A stretch of 64,000 nucleotides of DNA from DASRTE01 sp035656095 (GTDB lineage Bacteria > Actinomycetota > Actinomycetes > Jiangellales > Jiangellaceae): positions 1 to 64,000 of the forward strand of contig DASRTE010000092.1 of assembly GCA_035656095.1 (NCBI GenBank), in the 5' to 3' direction. Of this stretch, positions 16,244 to 23,890 are shown piece by piece. How positions within the stretch are numbered: position 1 is the first letter of the stretch; each line of letters starts with the position of its first letter. The translations under genes and the position numbers were made by a program. A model generated the notes under the pieces. It was not told where the DNA came from. It did not search any database and saw only the letters and a program-made list of their open reading frames with translations.

Positions 16244-17644
16244 ATGACCGATCTCGATACACGTGCGCTGGACAATCTTCGCGGCGCCGTGGCGGGCGAC
16301 GTGATCGTCCCGTCCGATGCGGGGTACGACGAGGCGCGCACGCTGTTCAACGCCATGATCGACCGACGTCCGGCCGTGATCGTCGCGTGCGAGGGCGTGC
16401 GCGACGTCGTCACCAGCATCGCCTTCGCCCGTGAGCACGACCTCGAGATCGGTGTGCGCGGCGGCGGGCACGGCGTTGCGGGCAACGCCCTCAGCGAGGG
16501 CGGACTGGTCGTGGATCTGCGCCGGATGAACCAGGTCGTGGTCGACCCCGACGCACGTCGAGCGATCGTCGGCGGGGGGGCCACGATGAGCCATCTCGAC
16601 CGGGCCTGCCAGCCCTACGGACTCGCCACGACCGGTGGTCGCGTGTCGACCACCGGGGTCGGCGGATTCACGCTGGGCGGGGGTACGGGATGGTTCGACC
16701 GCACGTTCGGCCTCGCCTGCGACAACCTGCTCGAAGCCGAGGTCGTCGCCGCCGACGGTAGGGTCGTGCGCGCAGCGGAGGACGAGAACCCGGATCTGTT
16801 CTGGGCCCTGCACGGCGGCGGGGGAAACTTCGGCGTCGCCACCTCGCTGACGTTGCGGTTGCACCCGCTCGCGACGACCACGCTCGGCATGCTGCTGTTC
16901 ACACCCGAGCGCGGCCCGGACGTCGCGCAGGTCTACCGCGACGTCCTGCTGGGCGGCCCGGACGAACTGGGTGGCGGGTTCATCTACTTGACCGGCCCCG
17001 AGGGCGAGGACTTTGTCCCCGAGCACCTGGTCAACCAGCTGACCCTGGCCGTCGTCGTCACCTACGCGGGTCCGGAGGACGAGGCGCGGCGAGCCGCTGC
17101 GCCCCTCGTCGAGCTGCAGCCCGACGGCCAGATGATCGCGGAGATGCCGCACGCCGACCTGCAGTGCGCGCTCGACGATCCGCCCGGCCATCGCAACTAC
17201 TGGTCCGCGGAGCATCTCGACACGTTCCCCGACCCCGCCGCCGACGCGTTCTGCGCGCGCGCGGCGGACATGATCGTACCGTCGGCGTCGCAGCACGTGC
17301 TCTTCCCGATGGGTGGTGCCACGGCTCGGGGGGACGCCGACTACCCGATCCCCTGGCGGCGGTCCGCCTGGGTGGTCCACCCGTTCGGGCTCTGGACCGA
17401 CCCGGCCGACGACGAGCGGGCCATCCGGTGGACCCGCGACGTCCGTGCCGACGTCCACCCCTGGGCAACCGGTGCGGTCTACCTCAACTTCATCGGCGAC
17501 GAGGGCACCGAGCGGATCGTGGCCGGTCTCGGCCAGGACAACTACGACCGGCTCGCGGCAATCAAGGCGGAGTACGACCCCGAGAACGTCTTCCACCTCA
17601 ACCACAACATCGCGCCGATCCACCGCGAGCCGTCCACCACCTGA
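16244..17644 (+). CDS. FAD-linked oxidase, berberine-bridge-enzyme type
   Basis: A 466-residue flavoprotein of the PCMH/BBE family. The FAD-binding block has RGGGHGVAGNAL (~75-86); the His is the usual 8-alpha-histidyl attachment point. GVGGFTLGGGTGW follows (~142-154). The family's second flavin link is a Cys located just before that block; here the segment reads TTGGRVSTT, with no Cys, so only single covalent attachment is expected. The C-terminal BBE segment YDPENVFHLNHNI is present (~443-455). No signal peptide, so probably cytosolic. The substrate is unknown; relatives oxidise sugars, alkaloids or polyketides. It is transcribed away from the DUF2344 gene and interrupts the normal radical-SAM gene order. 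Confidence 0.9.
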   Translation: MTDLDTRALDNLRGAVAGDVIVPSDAGYDEARTLFNAMIDRRPAVIVACEGVRDVVTSIAFAREHDLEIGVRGGGHGVAGNALSEGGLVVDLRRMNQVVVDPDARRAIVGGGATMSHLDRACQPYGLATTGGRVSTTGVGGFTLGGGTGWFDRTFGLACDNLLEAEVVAADGRVVRAAEDENPDLFWALHGGGGNFGVATSLTLRLHPLATTTLGMLLFTPERGPDVAQVYRDVLLGGPDELGGGFIYLTGPEGEDFVPEHLVNQLTLAVVVTYAGPEDEARRAAAPLVELQPDGQMIAEMPHADLQCALDDPPGHRNYWSAEHLDTFPDPAADAFCARAADMIVPSASQHVLFPMGGATARGDADYPIPWRRSAWVVHPFGLWTDPADDERAIRWTRDVRADVHPWATGAVYLNFIGDEGTERIVAGLGQDNYDRLAAIKAEYDPENVFHLNHNIAPIHREPSTT

Positions 17645-17685
17645 TACCAGCGGTCATGTCGCCAGATCGAGCTGGAGGAGGCGCG

Positions 17686-17719
17686 ATTCCCTTCTACCGG
17701 CGCGCCGGTAGAAGGGAAT
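17686..17719. repeat. 34-bp perfect palindrome
   Basis: ATTCCCTTCTACCGGCG (17686-17702) is followed immediately by its exact reverse complement (17703-17719), with no spacer. It lies in the gap between two convergent genes (FAD oxidase and radical-SAM). It could act as a bidirectional transcription stop or be a dispersed palindromic element. There is no T-run on either side. Confidence 0.85.
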
Positions 17720-17811
17720 GCTCCGCTCGCTCGGGCTGAGCACGAGCCGCACGAACGCCTGATCGCGCGCATAGGTCGGCGCTGCTGGCCACTTCACCAG
17801 GCGAACAGACG

Positions 17812-17839
17812 GTTCACGAGGCGCAGGAGCCTCGTGAAC
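17812..17839 (-). terminator. Hairpin downstream of the radical-SAM gene
   Basis: GTTCACGAGGC (17812-17822) and GCCTCGTGAAC (17829-17839) pair perfectly around a 6-nt loop, 37 bp past the end of the radical-SAM reading frame. It is the likely terminator of that transcript, without a T-tract. Confidence 0.6.
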
Positions 17840-17875
17840 GGTCCGCCAGGGTGGTGAACGTGGTCAACGGCCGGG

Positions 17876-19816
17876 TCAGCCGACGGCGAGTGGGAGCAGC
17901 TTCCTGCCGGTCGGGCCGATCTGGATCTCGGTGCCCATCTGCGGGCAGACGCCGCAGTCGAAGCAGGGCGTCCAGCGGCAGTCGTCCACCTCGACCCCGT
18001 CGATGGCGTCGCGCCAGTCCTCCCACAGCCAGTCACGGTCGAGACCGGAGTCGAGGTGGTCCCAGGGAAGCACCTCGGCGTACTCGCGTTCGCGCGTCGT
18101 GTACCAGTCGAGGTCTACCGGCTCGCCGGCCAGCGCAGCCTCCGCCGCGGCGACCCAGCGCTCGTAGCGAAAGTACTCGCTCCACCCGTCGAAGCGCCCG
18201 CCGTCCTCCCACACCGCGCGGACGATCCGGCCGACCCGACGATCTCCCCGTGAGAGCAAGCCCTCGATGACGCTGGGCCTGCCGTCGTGATAGCGGAACC
18301 CGATCGCTCGGGCGTATGCCCGGTCCGACCGGATCGCGTCGCGCAGCATGGACAGCCGGGTGTCGACGGTCTCGTGGTCGCACTGCCCGGCCCACTGGAA
18401 CGGCGTGTGCGGCTTCGGCACGAAGCCGCCGATCGACACCGTGCAGCGGATGTCGCGCCGGCCGGACACCTCCCGTCCCGTGGCGATGACCTTCTTGGCC
18501 AGGTCGGCGATCGCGAGCACGTCGTCGTCGGTCTCGGTGGGTAGACCGCACATGAAGTAGAGCTACACCTGACGCCAGCCGTGCCCGTAGGCGGTCGAGA
18601 CCGTGCGGATCAGGTCGTCCTCGGTGACCATCTTGTTGATCACTTTTCGCATCCGCTCGGAGCCGCCCTCCGGGGCGAAGGTCAGCCCTGACCGTCGCCC
18701 GTTGCGGGACAACTCGTTAGCCAACGTGACGTTGAACGCGTCGACCCGCGTCGACGGCAGCGACAGGGAGATGTTGGTGCCCTCGTAGCGGTCGGCCAGT
18801 CCGGACGCGATCGAGCCGATCTCGGAGTGGTCGGCGCTCGACAGCGACAGCAGCCCCACCTCCTCGAAGCCGGACCGTTCCAGGCCGGTCTGCACCATGT
18901 CGCCGATCGTCGTGATCGAGCGCTCGCGCACCGGTCGGGTGATCATTCCGGCCTGGCAGAAACGGCAGCCGCGGGTGCAGCCTCGGAAGATCTCCACGCT
19001 GAACCGCTCGTGCACGGTCTCCGCGAGTGGCACCAGCGGCCGGCGCGGATACGGCCACGAGTCGAGGTCCATGACCGTGTTCTTCTGCACCCGCCACGGC
19101 ACACCGGGCCGGTTCGGCACCACCCGCTGGATGCGGCCGTCGGGCAGGTAGGTCACGTCGTAGAACCTCGGGACGTACACGCCGCCGCCCGCGGCCAGTC
19201 GCAGCAGCAGGCCGTCACGTCCATCCGGGCGCCCTTCGGCCTTCCACTCCCGCACCACCTCGGTGATCGCAAGGACCACCTCCTCGCCGTCGCCGAGGAC
19301 GGCGGCGTCCAGGAAGTCGGCGATCGGCTCGGGGTTGAACGCGGCGTGCCCGCCGGCGATGACCACCGGATGTTCGTCCGTGCGCTCGACGGCCTCGAGC
19401 GGGATGCCCGCCAGGTCGAGTGCCGTGAGCATGTTGGTGTAGCCGAGTTCGGTGGCGAAGGAGATCCCCAGCAGGTCGAACGCCGCCACCGGCCGGTGGG
19501 CGTCCACGGTGAACTGGCCGATTCCACGCTCGCGCATGAGCGCCTCGAGGTCAGGCCAGACGGCGTACGTCCGTTCCGCCAGCACGCCCTCCCGCTCGTT
19601 GAGCACCTCGTAGAGGATCTGCACGCCCTGGTTGGGCAGGCCCACCTCGTACGCGTCCGGGTACAACAGTGCCCATCGGACGGTGAGATCGTCGGCGCCC
19701 CAGTCCTTGACCGTCGCGTTGAGCTCGCCGCCGACGTACTGGATCGGCTTCTGCACATGTGGCAGCAGCGGCTCCAGCCGCGGGAACAGCGACTCGACCG
19801 GCCCAGTGCCGGGCAT
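17876..19816 (-). pseudogene. TIGR03960-type B12/radical-SAM protein interrupted by one amber codon
   Basis: A 646-codon reading frame intact except for one in-frame TAG at 18563-18565 (codon 418). Before it: a B12-binding-like N-terminal part (VVIAGGHAAFNPEPIADFLD) and the radical-SAM cluster motif FRGCTRGCRFC with Cys 280, 284 and 287. After it the same frame continues as LYFMCGLPTETDDDV, which is the expected next block, and runs to the normal Cys-rich C terminus (FDCGVCPQMG). The homologous residue at the stop is Lys (AAG), so one A-to-T change explains it. No other lesion is visible. A restart at the ATG of FMCGLP (18553) could give a 225-residue C-terminal piece. Function of the family is not known; it partners with DUF2344. 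SD GGAAGG before ATG 19816. Confidence 0.9.
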
Positions 19817-19955
19817 GATCCTGCCTTCCGGACGACGGAGGGACCTGTCGACCCAGGGTAGACCGGCCTCGGACCGGGGCGTCGTGGTCCCGATCGGCCC
19901 GAAGCCGCTGGCCCGGCACGCTCTATGCTCGGCCCGTCCAGGAAGAGAGGCCGCC

Positions 19956-20768
19956 GTGGGTACGCCGGGCGCACGAGCCGACGTCGGGGTGATCGGCGGG
20001 TCCGGGCTCTACTCGCTGGTGGACGACGCCCACGAGGTCGACGTCGACACGCCGTTCGGCCGGCCCAGCGACGCGGTCGCGGTGGGGCGGGTGGGCGACC
20101 GGCAGGTGGCGTTCCTGCCGCGACACGGGCGCGATCATCGCTACCCGCCGCACGCCATCCCCTATCGGGCGAACGTGTGGGCGTTGCGATCGCTCGGCGT
20201 CCGGCAGATCGTCGCACCGTGCGCCGTGGGCAGCCTGCGTCCCGAGCTCGGGCCGGGAAGGTTCGTCGTCCCCGACCAGCTCGTCGACCGGACCACGAGG
20301 CGGATCCAGACCTTCTACGACCACGGCGCTGTGCACGTGCCGTTCGCCGACCCGTACTGTCCGGCCGGGCGCGCCGCCGTCGTCGAGCAGGCGCGAGCAG
20401 CCGGCCTGGACCCCGTCCATGGCGGCACCATGGTCGTCGTCGACGGCCCTCGCTTCTCGACCCGCGCGGAATCGCGGTGGTACGCCGCGCAGGGCTGGTC
20501 GCTGGTCAACATGACCGGGCACCCGGAGGCCGTTCTGGCCCGCGAGCTCGCCCTCTGCTTCACCTCCGTGGCCCTCGTCACCGACCTCGATGCCGGGGTC
20601 GCCGTCGGCGACACGGTGACGCAGGCGGAGGTGTTCCGCGTCTTCGCGGAGAACACCGAGCGCATGCGTGCGCTGGTGCTCGACACGATCGCGGCACTCG
20701 ATCTGGATCGGCCCTGCCCGTGTCCACGCGCCTTGGACGGCATCCGGTTGCCCATCACGCTGCCCTGA
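19956..20768 (+). CDS. mtnP: S-methyl-5'-thioadenosine phosphorylase family protein
   Basis: A 270-residue PNP/UDP-family phosphorylase that splits methylthioadenosine (or a related purine nucleoside) with phosphate. Seen: VGVIGGSGLYSL (~10-21) with the phosphate-binding Gly-Gly-Ser, FLPRHGRDHRYPPHAIPYRAN, GPRFSTRAESRWYAAQG, and NMTGHPEAVLARELALC. TDLDAG follows, in place of the Asp-Asp pair usual at the purine base in MTAP, so the exact purine preference is uncertain. The GTG at 19956 has GAGAGG upstream; the frame open further up is not coding. It is divergent from the radical-SAM gene. Confidence 0.9.
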   Translation: MGTPGARADVGVIGGSGLYSLVDDAHEVDVDTPFGRPSDAVAVGRVGDRQVAFLPRHGRDHRYPPHAIPYRANVWALRSLGVRQIVAPCAVGSLRPELGPGRFVVPDQLVDRTTRRIQTFYDHGAVHVPFADPYCPAGRAAVVEQARAAGLDPVHGGTMVVVDGPRFSTRAESRWYAAQGWSLVNMTGHPEAVLARELALCFTSVALVTDLDAGVAVGDTVTQAEVFRVFAENTERMRALVLDTIAALDLDRPCPCPRALDGIRLPITLP

Positions 20769-20780
20769 CCGTTCGCACCT

Positions 20781-20872
20781 CCGAATGATCACGTTAAGAG
20801 GGTGTGTCCCCCCTTTACCAGGTCTGCAGGCCTGGCATCGGCCCCATGGACCCTCTTAACGTGATCATTCGG
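20781..20872. repeat. 23-bp perfect inverted repeat between convergent genes
   Basis: Arms 20781-20803 (starts CCGAATGATCACGTTAAG) and 20850-20872 are exact reverse complements, separated by 46 nt. The spacer carries a small inner hairpin (CCAGG...CCTGG at 20818-20835). It sits exactly between the ends of mtnP and the histidine-kinase gene, so a two-way terminator is one role. The TGATCA core is shared with the 8840/58006 element, but the rest differs. Confidence 0.85.
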
Positions 20873-20885
20873 AAGCCCACCGGTT

Positions 20886-21914
20886 TCAGGGTGCGGTGGC
20901 GGGCAGTCGAACGGTGAATCGGCAGCCGCCGTCGGTGTTCGCCACGGCGACCTCTCCGTCGTGGACGTCGACCAGGCCGCGCACAATGGCGAGTCCGAGA
21001 CCCCCGCCGCCGGTCGGAGCAACGGTGTCGTTCTCCGGGCTGCGTGCCGCTGCACCGCGGAACGCGACGTCGAAAACACGGGGCAGATCGGACTCCGGGA
21101 TTCCTCCGCAGCCGTCGGTGACGGCTACCCACTCGGCCCGACCGTCGCTGCCGCCGTCAACCCGCACGACTCCGTCTGCCGGAGTGTGCCGGATCGCGTT
21201 GAGCAGCAGGTTGGCGAGCACGCGGCCCAACTCGGGCTCGCTGCCGCGGACCGTCCCGTAGCCGGATGGCGCGGCCTCCAGCCGGACCCGCTTCGCGCGC
21301 GCCAGCGGCGCCGCGGCCGCGACCGCGTCGGAGACCACATCGGCGAGCGGCACGTTCTCCAGCGTGATGTGCAACGTGCCCGCGTTGATGCGGGAGAGCT
21401 CGAACAGGTCGTCGACCAGCCCCGAGACCCGGTCGGTCTCCATCCGCATCCGCCGGTGGTAGTGGGAAACCGTCGCGGCGTCGTCGACAACGCCGTCCTC
21501 GAGCGCCTCCGCCATGGCTCGCAGTCCGGCCAGCGGCGTCCGTAGATCGTGCGACACCCATGCGACGAGCTGCCGCCGGCTCTCCTCCAGCCGGCGTTCC
21601 CTCTCTCTGGCCTCGGCGGCCCAGACGCTCGCCCTGGCCAGCCGCCCTCCCGACCAGAGCGCGAGCGCCAGGCTCACCACGCCGGCGGCGACGAGCACGA
21701 CGAGGAGCACCTCCAAGTCGTGCTCGCTGATGAACATCGCCTGGGCGACGGCGACGACGCCGGCGACGACGGCGAGCACGGTCGTCGCGAGCAGCACGGT
21801 CACGTGCGCGGTCACCGACTGTCCTCGCAACCCGCGGAGCACGAGCAGGCCCGCGACGCCGACCAGGCCCGAGCCGGCGAGGGCGAGGAGCAACACCACC
21901 GCCAGGTCAGGCAT
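20886..21914 (-). CDS. Sensor histidine kinase
   Basis: Membrane sensor of a two-component system, 342 residues. Three hydrophobic spans at ~4-27, ~37-60 and ~68-88 leave almost no extracellular loop, so it probably senses the membrane or an intramembrane signal. No HAMP domain is obvious. The dimerisation helix carries the phospho-acceptor His in WVSHDLRTPL (H122). The ATPase domain has N-box NLLLNAIRHT, G1 DGCGGIPESD and G2 GGGGLGLAIV. The start at 21914 overlaps the response-regulator stop by eight bases, so both are co-translated. The signal is unknown. Confidence 0.94.
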   Translation of the reverse strand: MPDLAVVLLLALAGSGLVGVAGLLVLRGLRGQSVTAHVTVLLATTVLAVVAGVVAVAQAMFISEHDLEVLLVVLVAAGVVSLALALWSGGRLARASVWAAEARERERRLEESRRQLVAWVSHDLRTPLAGLRAMAEALEDGVVDDAATVSHYHRRMRMETDRVSGLVDDLFELSRINAGTLHITLENVPLADVVSDAVAAAAPLARAKRVRLEAAPSGYGTVRGSEPELGRVLANLLLNAIRHTPADGVVRVDGGSDGRAEWVAVTDGCGGIPESDLPRVFDVAFRGAAARSPENDTVAPTGGGGLGLAIVRGLVDVHDGEVAVANTDGGCRFTVRLPATAP

Positions 21915-22623
21915 CGGAGTCCTCCGGTTCGTAGCGGTAGCCCACGCCCCAAACGGTGACGATCCGGCGCGGGTGCTGCGGCTCGTGCTCCACCTTCTCG
22001 CGCAGCCGCCGGACGTGGACGGTCACGGTCGCCTGGTCACCGAACGTCCATCCCCACACCTGCTGGAGCAGCTCGGCTCGGCTGAACGCCCGACGCGGGT
22101 ACCGCAGGAAGTGCACCAGCAGATCGAACTCGCGCACCGTCAGTGCGAGCGGCCTCCCCGCCCGCTGTGCCGTGCGCGCCACCAGATCCAGGGACAGGTC
22201 ACCGTCGACGAGTGGCCCCGCGTCGGCAGCGTCCGGATTCCCCCGGCCGGTGCGGCGCAGCACCGACTGCACCCGCAGTGCGAGCTCCCGCGGCGAGAAC
22301 GGCTTGGTGACGTAGTCGTCCGCACCGGTCTCGAAACCGACGACGCGATCGGACTCCTCGCCCAACGCCGTGAGCATGACGACGGGGACGTCGGACTCAC
22401 GGCGCAGCCGTCTGCAGACCTCCAGCCCGGACATACCGGGAAGCATCAGGTCGAGCACGACCAGGTCCGGCGAGCGCAGGGCCGCGAGGGCCAGCGCCGT
22501 CGGCCCGTCGCCGGCCTTGTCGACGGCGAATCCAGCCCGCTCGAGGTAGCGGCGGACGACGTCGCTCACCGTGGGGTCGTCGTCGACGACGAGCACGCGA
22601 GCAGGGGTCGGCTGATCGTTCAT
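21907..22623 (-). CDS. OmpR-family response regulator
   Basis: A 238-residue transcription factor: receiver domain (~8-120) with the acidic pair DDD at 14-16, phospho-acceptor Asp58 in VVLDLMLPGMSG, switch Thr (MLTALGEE) and Lys (YVTKPFSPREL). A winged-helix DNA-binding domain (~140-235) follows, with LTVREFDLLVHFLRYPRRAFSRAEL split by the usual helices, and TVTVHVRRLREK as recognition helix. It is the first gene of the pair and its stop overlaps the kinase start. Targets are not visible in the window. Confidence 0.95.
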   Translation of the reverse strand: MNDQPTPARVLVVDDDPTVSDVVRRYLERAGFAVDKAGDGPTALALAALRSPDLVVLDLMLPGMSGLEVCRRLRRESDVPVVMLTALGEESDRVVGFETGADDYVTKPFSPRELALRVQSVLRRTGRGNPDAADAGPLVDGDLSLDLVARTAQRAGRPLALTVREFDLLVHFLRYPRRAFSRAELLQQVWGWTFGDQATVTVHVRRLREKVEHEPQHPRRIVTVWGVGYRYEPEDSDA

Positions 22624-22724
22624 CTACGTCGAGGGTAGGCGCGCCGAGCGCAGTCGCGGCGGCGCGTTCGCGGACCGTAAGGTGCGGTCACGATCGCCGT
22701 CTCCGTGACGAGTGAAGCGTGCGG

Positions 22725-22943
22725 TCAGAGCCTACCCGGAGGCGCGGGCGGCTCAACCGAGTTGCCCGGGTCGGCGACAAGATTGTAGATGATCACCGCG
22801 AGCACAGCGGCCACCACGACCAGGACGGCGGCGACGACCACCCACTCACTGCTCGATGCCCCTCGCTCACGCCTCGCCCGATCGAGCCGAGCGGACAGCT
22901 GCAGTCGCAGCCAGCCCACCAGTGCCGACGGAGACGGCCGCAT
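22725..22943 (-). CDS. Small Flp-pilin-like membrane protein
   Basis: 72 residues. A basic amphipathic N-terminal part (~1-27) is followed by RERGASSSEWVVVAAVLVVV, then a hydrophobic helix and a short acidic/Pro tail (VADPGNSVEPPAPP). The Gly before the small residues and the Glu at position +5 of the hydrophobic stretch resemble type-IV/Flp pilin precursors (GASSxEY). No pilus genes lie near. AAGGAGGG just upstream of the ATG at 22943 is one of the best ribosome binding sites in the window, so expression is likely. It could also be an unrelated single-span protein. Confidence 0.7.
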   Translation of the reverse strand: MRPSPSALVGWLRLQLSARLDRARRERGASSSEWVVVAAVLVVVAAVLAVIIYNLVADPGNSVEPPAPPGRL

Positions 22944-22970
22944 GACGGTGAACCCTCCTTGATCGTCTGC

Positions 22971-23381
22971 TCAGGCCAGGGCCGGGAACCAGAGATCGAT
23001 CTCCCGGACGGCCGATTCGGCTGAGTCCGAGGCATGGACGAGGTTCTCCGATGTCGAGAGAGCGAGATCGCCGCGTACCGTGCCGGGGTCGGCCTTCCGG
23101 GCGTCGGTCGCGCCGTTCATGACTCGGACGACCTCGACCGCGGAGTCACCCGCCAGCACCATCGCGACCAGCGGACCCCCCGTGATGAACTCCCGCAGAG
23201 AGGGGTAGAACGGCTTGTCGACGTGCTCCGCGTAGTGCGCGTCCGACAGTGTCGAGTCGATCACGCGCTGGTCCATCGCCATGATCGACAGCCCTCGGCG
23301 CTCGTAGCGGGCCAGGATCTCACCCACGAGCCCTCGACGGACGGCGTCGGGCTTGATGAGGACGAGCGTGCGCTCGGACAC
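22971..23381 (-). CDS. ndk: Nucleoside diphosphate kinase
   Basis: NDK transfers the terminal phosphate of ATP to other nucleoside diphosphates by a phospho-His intermediate. The 136-residue protein carries ERTLVLIKPDAVRRGLVGEI at the start and the nucleotide-binding NGATDARKADPGTVRGD block (~90-105). The catalytic His lies in NLVHASDSAESA (~H116); the family usually has HGSDS, so the Gly after the His is Ala here. The GTG at 23381 has GAGGAG seven bases upstream and gives the normal length. It lies 27 bp upstream of the pilin-like gene on the same strand. Confidence 0.96.
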   Translation of the reverse strand: MSERTLVLIKPDAVRRGLVGEILARYERRGLSIMAMDQRVIDSTLSDAHYAEHVDKPFYPSLREFITGGPLVAMVLAGDSAVEVVRVMNGATDARKADPGTVRGDLALSTSENLVHASDSAESAVREIDLWFPALA

Positions 23382-23521
23382 TGCGTTTGCTCCTCGGCGA
23401 CAGTGCGACAACTGATGACCGGCCGAACCCTAACGAACGTCGCCGCCACCACGGTTACCCGGCACCCGGACGAACCCCCACCGTCGAGGGCCGGGCCTCT
23501 CGGCCGGTCGGCCGGATCCGG

Positions 23522-23890
23522 TCAGCCCTGAGCCGGCTCGTCCGGGGGGGCCTGGGCCTGGGCCGCACGGCGGGCCGCGTCTGCCCGCTCCACCTCGCGG
23601 CCGAGCCGGAGGGTCAGGAACCAGAGAACGGCGAAGATGCCGCCCAGGGCGAACATCACCGGCACCACGAGGCCGAGTGTGATCGCCACCACCTGCAGGA
23701 CCGAGCCGAGGTAGTAGCCGATCGGTCCCCGACGCACCAGTGCGGCGGCGGTCACGCATGCGACGACCAGGGCCAGCCCCACCGGCACGGCGGTCGACGC
23801 GTCGATGTCCGACACTCCGATGGCGACCGGTATCGCCAGGCCGATCACGATCGCCTCGAGCGAGAGGACGGTAGCCGCGATCCGGTTCAC
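23522..23890 (-). CDS. DUF4233 membrane protein
   Basis: A 122-residue integral-membrane protein with four hydrophobic helices (~4-24, ~29-50, ~57-75, ~78-98) and a charged, Ala/Gln-rich C-terminal tail. Members always sit right after folC in actinobacteria; no function is known. The GTG at 23890 overlaps the folC stop as GTGA, so it is translationally coupled. The adjoining frame in another register is not coding. Confidence 0.85.
   Translation of the reverse strand: MNRIAATVLSLEAIVIGLAIPVAIGVSDIDASTAVPVGLALVVACVTAAALVRRGPIGYYLGSVLQVVAITLGLVVPVMFALGGIFAVLWFLTLRLGREVERADAARRAAQAQAPPDEPAQG

Noticed and set aside
17686..17719. A dif/Xer recombination site
   Set aside because: The arms do not resemble the 28-bp dif layout with a 6-bp centre; it is a simple palindrome.
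18563..18565. Pyrrolysine or other recoding at the amber
   Set aside because: No pyl genes are seen in the window and the family has Lys here; a simple point mutation explains it.
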